The notes under the pieces are model-generated. The model had not been told where the DNA came from. It saw nothing but the letters and a program-made list of their open reading frames with translations, and made no database searches. The position numbers were made by a program, and so were the translations under genes. A stretch of DNA of 64,000 bases from Eublepharis macularius (lineage: Eukaryota; Chordata; Lepidosauria; Squamata; Eublepharidae): contig NC_072796.1 in NCBI RefSeq assembly GCF_028583425.1, positions 144,159,464 through 144,223,463 on the forward strand. The letters are read 5' to 3'. This document shows positions 9,153 through 20,092 of this stretch, piece by piece. The number at the start of each line of letters is the position of its first letter. Positions within the stretch are counted from its first letter, which is position 1.

Positions 9153-9568
9153 TGTCAGGTCCAGTGTATATCTAAACTGTACTGACTCCATTTTCTAATG
9201 CTTCTAGTGTTTGAGTATTCTCTTCCCAGGTGCACCAGTTCCCAGGCAGCATTCCCACCGGAGGAGACTGTTTTGTCTAACACCGTTCCACCAAGCACTG
9301 GCCTTGAAGGAGAGCAGCTTCCCAGGACTGAGAGATGTTGTTTTGAGAACTGTGGGGGGAGGCTGATCCAGATGGGTATTGTTACTCTGTATCTTATGCT
9401 TGCTCTTCATTGGTAACAATGATCATGTACCATCCTGATTCTCCTATTCAGGACAGTGGACTATAATGGACCTTTTCTGCAGTAAAGTTTCCTTTTCCAA
9501 ACAATGGACTTGTGTTTGCTTCTGAAGGGAACCCTGTAGTGAGTGCCTTATTTAGCCACAGTCTGACA
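9153..9568 (+). repeat. 3' LTR of Sushi-class element
   Basis: 416 bp; I find no difference from the 5' LTR on reading the two in parallel. The flank continues at 9569 with the right half of the SINE split at 2598. Confidence 0.92.
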
Positions 9569-9964
9569 CACTGGGGAGAAAAGGGGGTATAAAGGAAGTA
9601 GGTGAATAAATACAGCAAAATCATCGGCGCAGTACCTAGCCACCCAGGACATGCAACATACAAAGTATGTGAAGCTTCTCATTGCTAAGTTTCATTCCCA
9701 CCGTGATTCTGAGCAAAGTTTCCGAGGCTCTTGCAGTCTTAGAGGAGCGATCACTAGCCCATAACGAGGCCGTAAAACCGTTCTCTCTTCCGCAGGAACG
9801 CAGGAAAGAGTTCGTTCAGAACGGCGTTTCTTAACGAGCTTACTGTTAAACTCGCGTTTCAACCGCGTGGGTCGATGGGCATCCTCATCGTAATTCCCTG
9901 TCAAAACGCCGTGGCAGCAGGATCCAAAGGCCCTGCAGACAGACGGCTGCCCTTTCCCTTGCAG
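9569..9964 (+). other. SINE remainder, then intron sequence
   Basis: 9569 to about 9625 completes the interrupted SINE ('ggggagaaaa...gtataaa...aataaata'). From 9626 to 9964 I see only intron sequence leading to the 3' splice site before exon 9965. Confidence 0.5.
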
Positions 9965-12900
9965 GCAGCACAAGCTGGAGGAAGCCTTGCTGTTCTCGGG
10001 CCACTTCCCCGATGCCCTCCAGACCCTCATGGACTGGCTGTACCGGGCCGAGCCGCAGCTGGCTGAGGAGACACCCGTGGCGGGTGACCGAGACGTGGTC
10101 AGCGCCCTCCTGGATAAGCACAAGGTGCACAGGGAGCCCCCACCCCCCCCCAACCGCAGTGTGAGAAGGCTGCAGACCTTGAGGCTGGGGGGGGGCTCCT
10201 CCAGCAGTTCAGGCAATGGCTTGGGGCGGCTGCGTGGGGTCGTGCTTGGCTCCCACCCCCCACCCCCAGCAATGTTACCGGGAGGGAAGAGGGCTTGGCT
10301 TCACCTGCCTGCCCGCCTGCTCCCCCAGGTGTTCCAGAAGGAGCTGGGGCAGCGGGCCAGCTGCATCCGGACCCTTAGGCGTTCCGTGCGCGACCTGATG
10401 CGGGGCAGCCGTGCGGGCGAGTCCCAGTGGCTGCAGAACCAGATTGAGGAGCTGGGCCATCGCTGGGAGCTGGTCTGCAAGCTCTCGGTCTCCAAGCAGG
10501 CACGCCTGGAGGCTGCGCTGCAGCAGGTGAGCCGGGCAGGTTGCCTCTGGTGGGCCCAGAGAGAGAAGGGGGTGCTGGGGGCTGCCTGGTAGCACTCGGC
10601 CCCAGGCTGCTCTTGCCTCAGGCTTGCTGCTCCCCTGTGAGCCTCCTTGGCCTTGCTTCCCTTTCAAGTTTTTCCCCCTTGCTGCAGTTTTTGGGCCTGC
10701 AGGAGCCGTGATCTCAAGGGGAGCTGTGCAGTGGCCCCCTGGCCCCCTGACGACTGTTGCCCCTTTCCTGCTGCAGCTTTGGACCCCGCAGGGAGGGGGG
10801 AGGGGGCCTCCACCGTTGCTTGCCAGCCACCTTGACCCCGGGCACCGCTTGCTCGGGGGGAAGAGGGCAGGGCCGGTGGCTGAGGTGCCGACCCCTTGTT
10901 CCCTTATCCCAGGCCGAGGAGTTCCACCGGTTGGTGCATTCTTTCTTGGGCCACCTGTCCGAGGCAGAGAAAACGATCAAGTGTGGAGCCTTGCCAGAGG
11001 AGGCGGGGGCTGTGCAGGAGTGCCGGGGCCAGCTGGAGGTAAGCCGGGCAGTGCCCAGGCAGGCCCTTCCCTTCCGCGAGGCCTTTGGCAGTGGGGGGGG
11101 GGGTCTGGCTTGAGACCCCCCCCTCTCGCCCACAGCACAGGGCGCCCGCCCATGGAGAGAGTGGGGGGGGGGGGCGTGGAGCCTTGCCTTGCTCCGCCGG
11201 GGTGCTGAGTGGCCCTCTCCCACCCGCTGGCAGGAGGCGAGGCAGAGCTTGCAGTGCCAGCAGCTAGAACTCGACTGCATCACGTCGCTGGGGGAGGAGA
11301 TCCTGAGCACCTGCCACCCAGACTCGGTCGTCACGGTCAAATCCTGGCTCACTGTCACGCAGAGCCGCTTCCAGGAGGCGAGTTCGGCCTGGTGGGGGCA
11401 AGGAGATCCCGGGGGGAGAAGGTGGCGCGGGGGAGGGGCGTGGCGACCCAAAGGGCAGCATTCGCACGCTGCGTCCCGTGAGCCAGAGGGGTTCGCAGCC
11501 TCCCGGCTTTTGCCCTCCCTGCGTGGGACTTCCAGGGGAGGTACGGCTTCTCTCGTGAGCACGGCAGGGAAAGGCGTGGGGGAGGGGGATTGCACCGGAC
11601 AGGGGGGTGGGAACCGGCCCCCAAGCGGCGTCAAGCCGTGTGGTGGCGGCGGGGGGGGGGAGGCTCAAGGGTCTCCTGCCCTCACAGGTGCAGCGCTGGG
11701 CCCAGCAGCAGGACGAAAGGCTCCAGGCCCGGGCTGCCTCGCTGGCTGCAGAGCAGGAGGAAGTGGCCCAGCTGATGGACTGGATCGCGGCTGCCGAGGA
11801 GTCCTTGGGCCTGCGGGACCAGGAGCCCTTTCCAGAGGATGCGGAGCAGCTGGAGGAGCTCAGCTCCCAGCATGCGGTAATGTGGCCAGAGAGCAGAGAT
11901 GCAGGATGCACACACACACCCCCGCACACACGCACACACACACCCCCGCCAGCTCCCTCCCCACCCCCTGGCAGCAGAGGATCCCATCGGAGCTTCGCAT
12001 GCTGAACGTACGAAAGCAGCCCTTGGGAGAGCCAAAGCCTTAGATGCGCCCTCTGTCTCTCCCCTCTTCTACTTTGATCCTCACAACAACCAGCCTGCAA
12101 GGTAGGCAAGCTTGGGAGAGAAAGACTGGCCGCGCTCTCCCAGCAAGTGTCCTGGCGGAGCGGAGATCCCAGTCTGGGCCTCCAGCGCCTGGCCCGGTAC
12201 CCTCCGCAGTCCAGGTCAGCTCTCTGACCCCCAGCCGTCCAGGTCAGGAACATCTGCTCCAACTTCCGGGGGGTGGGGGTGGGGGTGGGGAGAAGGCCTT
12301 TCCCAGCCCCTGGGCATGTGCGGCACACCCCTCTCCCCATTCTGAGAGTGAGCAGGACATGGGCTGTGAGCCCTCCTCTCCCTGGGAGGTTCCTAGTTTC
12401 AGCCCTAGTGGGGGGGGGGCAAAGGGGCGGGGGCCCAGGTGACCGAGGGGGCGGTCCCCTCACTCGCTGCCTCCTCTCCTCCCAGGTGTTCATGGAGCAG
12501 TTGAGCTGCAAGCAGCCAGATGTGGAGAAAGTCACCAAGAGCAGCAAATGCGAACTGCCCGGCGACCCCCTGGGCCTGGCCACGGCCCCCCACAAGCCCC
12601 CCTCCCGTGAGTAGCCTCCTGCCAGATGCACTGACGGACGGACGGAGACTCCTCTGAAGCCCCGCTGAGCCAGTGGCTGGATGATGCCCGCCTGGCTTCC
12701 TTGGAGGGCCGCACGATTCCTCTCCTGACTGGATCCGCCCACGGGGCTGTGCCCTTGTGAAGGCTCCGAGGGTCCCGCGGAGATGGAGAATCCCCTCCAG
12801 AGCGTGTGCCTGAGGCAACTGGCCTCAACTGCATTTAGCGGGAGAAATTCTGTTCTTGCTCCTCCCGGCTTCGCCTGATCCTATGAAGCTGGCGGGGAAG

Positions 12901-13770
12901 GGATTTGGCCAGAGCAGCCCGTAAGAGCCAGCCCGCCGGGCCCTGTGACCTTGTCCTGTGTCCCCCCTGGACAGGAAGGGCTCCCAGTAGGACCCGTCCC
13001 CACCCCCAGCCCTTCCACTGCTGTCTGCTTCATCCAGACGGGCATCTCGGCTCTGTTGCCAGAACCTGCTGGGGGGTGAATTCAGAAACGGGGGCCCCTG
13101 GCCCAGTCATATGCAGCTGGCACCCGATGTGAGCCCAGTGACCCTGCCTGCCGATTGCATGGGGGGCTGCCCATCCCCAACGGACCTTCCTGGGAGGGCC
13201 TGAAGCGCGGCTCTAGGGACAGAAGACATTCTCTGAGCCTCGGAAGCGGTGCCTGAGCCTGCGTGTGCTGGCTGCGGTGCTCCATGCCTGCGCTCAGCCA
13301 GAGGAAGGCCTGGCCCATTGCCTGCGGCCAGGGGGCCTGTGTCGGGAGGGGAGGGGAGGGAACCTGGGGCCTTCCATCCCACGTGCGAAGGAGAGTCCTT
13401 CTCAGCCACCAGACTGTTGCTCTCTTTCTGAGAAGCCCCCGACCGGACCAGAGAGGAGGGGCTGCTCAGGGCCCCCCCATGAGAACTGCTTTGCTTCCCT
13501 CCCCCCACGTATTGGGGAGGGCTGCCTGAGGCACGGACTGAGACTGTGGCTGAGATGGGAACTGGGCTCTCTCTCCACCCCGTTGTGTCTCTTCCCACAG
13601 GGAGACGCCCAGCCAGCAAACTCTCCCAGAGGGCTTCCAGCCTGCCACTGGGGGACCCACAGCCACAGAGCCCCCTCCTGGCCCAGCTGGGGCACCGCTG
13701 GCAGCAACTCTGGCTGCTGGCCCTGGACAGGCAGTATCGGCTGCAGAAGGCCCAGCAGCACCTGCGCGAG
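9965..13770 (+). other. MACF1-like: Spectrin-repeat exons of the spectraplakin
   Basis: Seven exons encode helical spectrin repeats with the usual Trp/Leu spacing: [82 protein letters not shown]; and [20 protein letters not shown]. The sixth exon ends in a Pro-rich spacer before the last repeat, at the place where MACF1 also has a linker. The helices form the flexible rod. Confidence 0.85.
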
Positions 13771-16700
13771 GCAAGGCCAAACTGGGCAAGAGCTGGGGGG
13801 CTGGAGCACCGCCCTGCTTGCCACCCACCAGCCCAGGCTGCCTGGGCGGGGAGGGGAGGGTGACGCAGCATCCTTCCAAAGGCCTCTCTCTCTCTCCCTC
13901 TCTCTCCCTCTCTGGCGCAGGTGGAGGAGTTCTCCCACTTTGACTTTGCTGTCTGGCGAAAGCGTTACCTGCAGTGGATCAGCCGCATGAAGTCTCGGGC
14001 CCTGGATGTGTTCCGGGGCATTGACAGAGACCAGGACGGGCGCATCACCCAACAGGAGTTCGTGGAGGGCGTCCTCTCCTCCAGTGAGTGCAGCACCCCG
14101 GTCAGGGAGGGCTTGAACCAGTTCTGCCTGCGCGGGCTGGCTGCCAGGCCACGAGCCTGCCCAATGCTGCTGATACTGAGGGGTCCCCTCCCCCAGGGCA
14201 GGGATGGAGTGGGCACCCCAGGCTCCTGCTCCCTGGTTCGTGTGCCCTGGCTGGGCTACCAGCTGGGCTTTGGGATGGCCCTTGAACCCGTCCCCGCCCT
14301 TTACTTCTCCAGAATTCCCCACCAATGTGCTGGAGATGAGTGCCGTGGCCAGCATCTTCGACCTGAATGGGGACGGCTACATTGACTACTATGAGTTTGT
14401 TAGCGCCCTGCACCCCAGCCGGGACATTCTGCGCAGGAATGCTGATGCGGACCGGATCCAAGACGAGGTACGGCGGAGGGAGCTGAGCTCAGCTGATGGC
14501 GGGGTCTGCTCCACTGCGAGGAGAACAAGTGAGGCAGCAGCAACTGGGCCAGCCCCATTCCCCCCTTTTCTTTCTTTGCAAGAGAATTGCAAAGAAAAAC
14601 CCTAAACTTCCCTTCAAGGACCGCAAGTATTAAGACTTCCCCCCAACAAAGAACTCGGCTCCTCAGCTAGCAGGCCCAGAAGAGAAAGAGGGAGAAACTC
14701 ACCCAGGATGCTGTTTCCGTTCCTGGCTGCTGTCGGGGGGGGGGGGGCTTTGACCTGGGCAGCAGAGGTGCCTTCACTCCCTCCTTGTACAACTAGTCTT
14801 ATTTTATGTCCCAGCAGAGCCTCCCTTGGAGCGCAGTGGGCCTTTGCGCTGCTTTTTGGACTCTGAAATGCTCTAGCGACAGTCATCTGGTTAAGATCAG
14901 GCGAGGGAGGGTCGTGGCCAGGCATGTATTCTAGGCAAGGCCAGATGTCGCCCAGAGAGGCAGGACCCTCTTCAGGCTGAGCTTTGGGGGAATGGAACCA
15001 AGCAGTATCAAACTGGGACCCACAACCTCGCCACCACCACCCATTGCCCAGGCCTCAAGACACGCCCCCTGCTCCTGCCCTTCTTCCCTAAGAAACCCCC
15101 TTTAAACCCGTCACTTGACAGGGCCCTCCTGCTCCGGGAGGGTCCCCTGTCCTGGCCACTGTGGCTTTCACCCAGCCTCCACAGGCAACCCCTTTGCTTC
15201 TGCGGCCGGCAGAGAGGATGCAGTGGCGGCCAGGGTTGTAAATGCCGTCTCAGCAGAGGCCGCAGGCTGCCTGCTCCTGCCGGGTGGTCTCCACTCCGGC
15301 CTCTTCCTGACAGTCTGAACGCAAGTAGCCTTCTCAGTGCAATTCTTACATATAACATAACAGAGAAACAATGTTTTTAAAAAGAGCTTTAAGCATGAGG
15401 CACAGCACCCAGGGAGGCGGAAGGCAGGCATCGACCCCTGAGCTCTTCTGGCCTCCCTCAGAGCTGGTCTCCGTTTGTCTTCCAGGTGAATAGGCAGGTG
15501 GCCCAATGCAACTGTGCCAAGCGCTTCCAGGTGGAGCAGATTAGTGCCAACAGATACAGAGTGAGTGCCAGCCCAGCCCTGCCAGCCTCTGTCTGTCCTG
15601 CCCCCTCCTACGCTCTGGCCTTGGTGCTGAGGACTGCCTGCTGTCCTTCCCTGGGGCAGTGCTGGGAGTCGAGGCTCCAGAGTTCATGCCCTTCTCTCAG
15701 TGCCAGAGATCTGAGCGGATGCCAAGCCCCTGGGAATCTGGGAGCTGCTCTGGGGCAGGGGAAATTGGGCGGGAGTGCTGGTGGTGGCAGCCGCACCAGC
15801 GAGGGCAACCAGTCCATTCCGGAGGAAATCCGCCTGTGCCCCTAAGCCCAGGGAGGAGGGGTGCGGGATACTCACGGCAAGCGAGGGAAGCCAGAGGGCA
15901 AGCGCCTTCCCCTCTGCTGACTCCCCTCTTCCCTGTCTCTGCTGCAGTTTGGGGAGTCTCAGCAGCTGCGCATGGTCCGCATCCTGCGGAGCACTCTGAT
16001 GGTGAGAGTTGGTGGAGGCTGGATTGCTCTGGACGAGTTCCTGGTGAAGAACGACCCCTGCAGAGGTCAGTGGGACGCTGCGCCCCAAAGGATGTGCTGA
16101 TGGGAGGGCTCAAGTGGTCTGCTTGGAGGGCGCCTCCTAAAGGGAGAGGGGGCAACAGCCCCCCTGGGAGGCATCTGAGCCCCCCCCCCCCCCGCGCCCC
16201 CTGCAAGAGGGCTTACGCGAGGCTGAGCTTGGCCTCCTGCTCCTCTGTCTGTTTGTGTGTGTATGTGGGGGGGGGGTGTCCTCAGCAGAAGGTGCTGGGG
16301 AGTTCCTACAAGTCACCAAGAGCCCCGCCTGGCCCTCTGGCTGTGGGGCTCGCTCTTTGGGGAAGCCAGCTACTTCTGCCCCCAGCCTGGGGCGCCCCTC
16401 CAGCTCACAGCTCATACTCCTGGCTTTGTGCAGTGAAGGGCAGGACCAACGTGAAGATCAACGAGAAGTACCTGGCCCCCGACTCAGTGGCTGGCCAAGG
16501 GACTGCCAGCCTGTCTGCCGCCAGCTCCAAGGGGCTGTTGCCTGGCCTCTCCGCCTCCAGCCTTGGCCTCTACAGCAGCGCCTCTGCCCCCAGCAGCCCC
16601 CTCCCCAGGAAGGTGAGCCACCTGCAGAGGGAGGGAGGGAGGGAGGGAGGGAGGGCCACCCTGCCACCTGCGCCTTAGTTGGTGGGTCCCCTTGTGTCCG

Positions 16701-17145
16701 GCTGCCCTCCAGGGATCCAGCACTGTGCTCCTCCTCCTTCCTTTGCCACCCCCTGCGAGGCAGGCCAGGCAGAGAATGCACAGCTGGCCAGCCGCATTGG
16801 AGCTCCCCCTACTGGGGTCGCTGCCAGGGGCCTCCCGCCTCTTCTCCCTTTGCTTCCAGACTTGCGTCTTGAGGAGGACACGCTCCGGGGACCGGTGCCT
16901 CCCTTCCCGCACTCCTCTGGCAACCGACAGCACAGGGCCGACATTTGCCACAGCAGCCGAGGGTGGTGCAGAGCTTCGGGCACATGCAGCTTCTCCTGGT
17001 GAGCGTGTGGGCAGCCGCCCTCACTGCGGTTCCGAGGGGAAGAGGGCTGGGAGTTGCTCCCGGGGGCCCCTCCTTTCCCTGTCCGGCCACCCAGGCAGCT
17101 ACTCTCTGCTTCTTTGCAGACCCCCCCAGTGGGCCCCCGCCTTGA
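9965..17145 (+). CDS. MACF1-like: Spectraplakin C-terminal part (MACF1/dystonin type), 14 exons, 5' incomplete
   Basis: Cytolinker joining actin-linked structures to microtubules. Exons I can place: 9965-10124, 10329-10526, 10913-11038, 11234-11377, 11688-11876, 12486-12606, 13601-13770, 13921-14083, 14313-14467, 15486-15560, 15948-16065, 16434-16612, 16860-16998, 17120-17145. Phases agree throughout and give 653 residues to TGA 17143-17145. Exons 1-7 encode the last spectrin repeats (for example [17 protein letters not shown] and [13 protein letters not shown]). Exons 8-9 carry two EF-hands, 10-11 the GAS2 domain, and 12-14 a short basic/Ser-rich tail. Order and exon joints match MACF1 and DST as I know them. 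Two introns need GC donors. The region after GAS2 ([12 protein letters not shown]) differs from both MACF1 and DST in memory, so this may be a third paralogue. The upstream exons lie outside the window. Confidence 0.9.
11378..11379 (+). other. GC 5' splice site after exon 4
   Basis: The exon must end ...TTC CAG GAG at 11377 to join GTG CAG CGC TGG at 11688 in frame, and the next bases are GCGAGT. The nearest GT (11382-11383) would shift the frame. This looks like a GC-AG intron. Confidence 0.65.
13771..13772 (+). other. GC 5' splice site after exon 7
   Basis: Exon 7 ends CTG CGC GAG at 13770, followed by GCAAGG, a good match to the GC-donor consensus. The next exon begins GTG GAG GAG TTC at 13921, which keeps the frame and the spectrin/EF-hand junction known from MACF1. 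Confidence 0.75.
13921..14467 (+). other. MACF1-like: EF-hand pair of the spectraplakin
   Basis: Two exons (13921-14083, 14313-14467). Loop 1 at 14023-14058 is [12 protein letters not shown] and loop 2 at 14360-14395 is [12 protein letters not shown]. Both have the Asp/Asn-Asp-Gly-Glu ligands at positions 1, 3, 5 and 12, so both should bind calcium. The exon junction within LSS-K-FPT is conserved with MACF1. Confidence 0.9.
15486..16065 (+). other. MACF1-like: GAS2 microtubule-binding domain
   Basis: Exons 15486-15560 and 15948-16065 encode [17 protein letters not shown], then [22 protein letters not shown] and [10 protein letters not shown]. This is the GAS2-related domain that binds and stabilises microtubule lattices. 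From memory, MACF1 and DST can carry about six extra residues at the exon 10/11 junction; no microexon for these is obvious in the intron here. Confidence 0.9.
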
Positions 17146-17520
17146 AGACGCCACCTGCACCTCTGCATGAGAGATGCCCACCAGAGCTGCACCAGCTGGA
17201 GGGGCTCCCACCTGATGGCCTCTGTGGGTGATGGTTCCGCCCACCCCAGCGCAGTTGAGAGCAACCTCTTCCCGCCGAGCTGCGCCACGGACAGCACTGC
17301 CCAGATTCCAGTCCCGGCAGCCGCCACCCCTCCCCACCATGTCACTCACTGCTGGCTCAGAGCCAGTCGCCAGGCTGGCTTGGCTCCCACCTTCGGCATC
17401 CCCCGTCAGGCCCCCCCCCCATCATGCCGATGCAGCAGTAGGCTCTTCCCAGCGCTGGCCCCTTGCCCTTCCCCCAGAGCCTGCCCGCTCTCGCAAGGAC
17501 AATAAAGTGTGATGGTTTCC
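17146..17520 (+). terminator. MACF1-like: 3' UTR and poly(A) signal of the spectraplakin
   Basis: A short 3' UTR follows the TGA. AATAAA at 17501-17506 is followed by GTGTGATGGTTT, a GU-rich downstream element, so cleavage is likely near 17520. This fixes the gene's end and shows that the gene does not splice into EPPK1 by default. Confidence 0.75.
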
Positions 17521-17961
17521 GGACATGCTGCATTCTGCTGTGCGTTTCTCTCTTGCCCGGGGCTGGGAGATCAATCAGCAGCCCAGCTGTGCCCCAGGAG
17601 TGCTGCGGAGGCTGGCCCTGCACACCACGCTCGGCTCTCCCCCCCCCAGGGTCTGGGGGGCTTCCCGTGTCACCAGGGGCCTGGAATTGCGGCAGGCAGC
17701 AGGAGGTGCCTGGCCAGGCCACGGGCACACCTCATTTGCTGCTTGCGGGCTGGCCAGGTGCTGGACTTGGGGGCTTCCAGGGCGTGCGGGTGAGGCGATC
17801 TACGTGGGCTCTTCCATGCGGCAAAGGCACAGGGCTCCCATGAAGCCGCTTGGCCAGGCGGGCTCAGCCCCGACAGCGCTCTGCATTGGAAGCTGAACGC
17901 CACGCTGGAGGTGCCACGGCCCACCCTTAGGCTAGCCGGCGTAGCCCCAGGTTTTTGAGGG
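17521..17961. other. Intergenic, nothing recognised
   Basis: GC-rich sequence downstream of the spectraplakin poly(A) site. The short open frames on both strands have no family signature. Confidence 0.5.
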
Positions 17962-18345
17962 TAGGGTTGCCAGATGGGGTTTGGAGTAATGCCATAACCT
18001 AGGGAGAAGCGGGGCGGGGGGGGGCTGACTTTTTTTGTTTAACAGTCACGCACAGACGGCATGTGCGCACCCCCAGCCAGTACGATGACATCCCTAATGG
18101 AAGTGACATCACGCTGATCTCCCTTCTGGGCTGGCGGGCCTCTCCCACCAGTGCTGCGCAGGTGGCCGGGCACCCGGGCTGGGTAGCTGCTTCTCTAGGC
18201 TGGTGGCGGCACAGCACTGCCTCTGGAGGCTGGGCTACAGGCCGATGAAGCGGGGGGAGGGCGTCTGGTATTTGGGGAACGTTTTTCCCAGGCAGTCCCC
18301 CAAATGCCGGACTGTCCAAGTGAATACCAGACACCTGGCAACCCT
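17962..18345. mobile_element. MITE, family B (AGGGTTGCCAG termini)
   Basis: Starts AGGGTTGCCAG and ends with its inverse, CTGGCAACCCT. It carries internal 'gaagtgacatcacg', shared with similar elements at about 42440-42815 and 49725-49918. There is no coding sequence, so it is a non-autonomous DNA-transposon-like repeat; the superfamily is not determined. Confidence 0.55.
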
Positions 18346-18544
18346 CTCTGTGGGCCTCTGGGCTGCCGGGCCCTGCTCTCTTTCCTCGGGCTGCTGCAGG
18401 CCCAAGGCTCACCCGGGTCTCCCTGGGGTGGTCTTGCCTCCTCCTGCTGAGGGCAGGCGCTCTCCGGGGCCTCCACTCAAGGACAGGGAGCAGCTCAGCA
18501 ATCTTTGTGGTGCGATCTGTGATGCCTTCACTTAGCCTAGGACT
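18346..18544. other. Intergenic, nothing recognised
   Basis: Unremarkable GC-rich spacer between two repeats. Confidence 0.4.
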
Positions 18545-18735
18545 GCTTATTCGTTTATTTCCTTCATTTATACCCGGCCTTTCTCCCCAGTGGGGAACCC
18601 AAGCAGCTGACGTCATTCTCCTCCATCTATCCGCACACGTTCCCTGTGAGGTAGGCTAGGCTGAGAGGGTGTGACTGGCACAAGGTCACCCAGCCAGCTT
18701 CCCTGGCAGAGTGGGGAACCGTACTCAGGTCCTTA
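18545..18735 (-). mobile_element. tRNA-derived SINE, antisense
   Basis: On the minus strand it shows 'gggtgaccttgtgccag', then 'cctcacagggaacgtgtg', then 'tggggagaaaggccgggtataaat'. This is the same body and tail as the SINE at 23838-24045. The tRNA-like head is incomplete. Confidence 0.6.
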
Positions 18736-18914
18736 AATCAGCAAATGCCATCAAGTAAGGATCAGGGCGTTCACCCTGCAAACAAGAACATTTAGCTTTC
18801 CTTTTTAATTTGAAATGTAACAACCATTTTATTAAAATGACAATGAAACAAGCCAGCAAGCAATTAAACCAGCGTAAATACTCGATGGACGCAGTTACAG
18901 GTAAATGCAACCCT

Positions 18915-19010
18915 GTTATCTAGGTCCAATTGCACCTTAAAGGCAAAAGGTCTTTAAGGTGCTATTGGACCCGGGTCCTGCTGTTTGACTGCGGACCGAT
19001 ACGGCTCCCC
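18915..19010 (+). repeat. Penelope-tail-like dispersed repeat, fragment
   Basis: Contains 'tctttaaggtgctattggac', the dispersed motif that lies at the 3' end of the Penelope-like fragment at 51160-51720. Short and decayed. Confidence 0.4.
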
Positions 19011-19371
19011 CCTGAAACCACCGGGATAGCAGAGAGGAACAATGGCCAGGCCCTTGGCCGCTCTCTTCTTGACTCTCTCAGGCTGGAGGCAGCATAAAAG
19101 TCCTTCCCTTTACATGCACTAAACGGTGCACTAGAGTATCCCCTTCTTCCTTTCCAAAGGTGAACTTCTCTCCTTTCCCTTCTCCCCTCTGCAGAGGCCA
19201 CCCACCGGGAGTGTGGCTCCCTCTTGGCCCTCGCCAGAGGGCACGGCACGAGAGGAACCCCACTGAGGTTCAGCCTGCAGAGTGGGATGTGCCCCGTGGG
19301 CCAGCATCGGGGTTCCAACAGTGGCTCACCGCTGGCCCCGAAGCCAATCAGTGGGGCCCGACTCCTCCGCT

Positions 19372-19555
19372 TGGAGCCAGCTGGGTGACCTTGGGCTAGT
19401 CACAGCTCTCTCAGAGCTCTCTCAGCCCCACCCACCTCACAGGGTGTTTTGTTGTGGGGATAATAATAACATACTTTGTAAACCGCTCTGAGTGGGCATT
19501 AAGTTGTCCTGAAGGGCGGTATATAAAGCGAATGTTATTATTGTTATTAAAACGG
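19372..19555 (+). mobile_element. tRNA-derived SINE, 5'-truncated
   Basis: Begins in the body ('ccagctgggtgaccttgggc'). It continues through 'tgtaaaccgctctgagtggg' and ends 'gggcggtatataaa' plus an ATT-rich tail. It is the sense copy of the family at 1598-1855. Confidence 0.7.
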
Positions 19556-19924
19556 GAGGCTGCCCTCGCCCGCCGTTCAGGCCTGCTGCCCAAACAGGCT
19601 GTTTCTCGAGCTGCGGCAGAGAGTGCGGCTGGTGGGCCCCTCCCTCTAGTTAGCTGCCATGAACGGCACCTAAGCAGCCAGACATCACCACGCCTGGCCC
19701 CAGAGCTTTCCCAGGGGGCTGTGCGGAAGCAGCCCTTCGGGGCGGCCAGCCCTGATCCTTAAGTCCACTCCCTGTTCTGCTGCCTGCAAGTTCTAGTCTT
19801 GAGGAGGGGGGAGGAGGAAAAGCTACTCTCTCCGGTTCCTCCACCCCATGCCTCATGAATGTTAGCAACTCTGCCCCCTTCCCCTCATCGCGAGTGTCAG
19901 ACTAGACATGGCGCACCCACAGAT
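19556..19924. other. Intergenic, nothing recognised
   Basis: GC-rich spacer with no gene signature on either strand. Confidence 0.4.
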
Positions 19925-20092
19925 CTGCAGGATTTCAGTCCAGTGGCGTGACGTTCTGAAGAAGGGAGCTCTGACTCTCGAAAGCTCACACTCGGAAACT
20001 CTGGTTTGCCTCTGAGATGCCACGGGCCTCGAATCTTGCTGTTCTACTGCAGACCAACTCAGATACCCACCTAACTACCCACAGATCTGTGT
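19925..20092 (+). repeat. Penelope-tail-like dispersed repeat
   Basis: Shows 'gaagaagggagctctgactctcgaaagctc' (quoted in part), then 'cgaatcttgctgttctactgc'-like sequence and 'agaccaac'. The same layout is seen at 28960-29060, 38880-39110 and 44725-44890. Confidence 0.5.

Larger units (their letters stand above)
2599..9568 (+). mobile_element. Intact Sushi-class Ty3/Gypsy chromovirus LTR retrotransposon
   Basis: A complete 6,970-bp element. Two 416-bp LTRs read identical by eye and have TGTCAG...CTGACA ends. They flank gag (3029-5695), pol (to 9141) and a polypurine tract (about 9139-9150). Gag and pol overlap in different frames with a -1 frameshift signal. Pol ends in a chromodomain, which marks chromoviruses; the gag capsid and the self-priming layout fit the vertebrate Sushi group. 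No stop or frameshift interrupts either gene, and matching LTRs indicate a recent insertion. With TG...CA ends the flanking 5-mers are CACAA and CACTG, which share only the first three bases, so the target duplication is imperfect or the ends were processed unusually. It lies in sense orientation within the presumed spectraplakin intron. Confidence 0.93.

Noticed and set aside
11264..12742. 492-codon minus-strand open frame
   Set aside because: It lies antisense to spectraplakin exons 4-6 and their introns, is GC-driven, and has no recognisable domain.
9965..17145. Assignment as plectin (PLEC)
   Set aside because: Vertebrate plectin ends in plakin repeats and lacks spectrin-EF-GAS2 endings; the exons here clearly encode EF-hands and GAS2.
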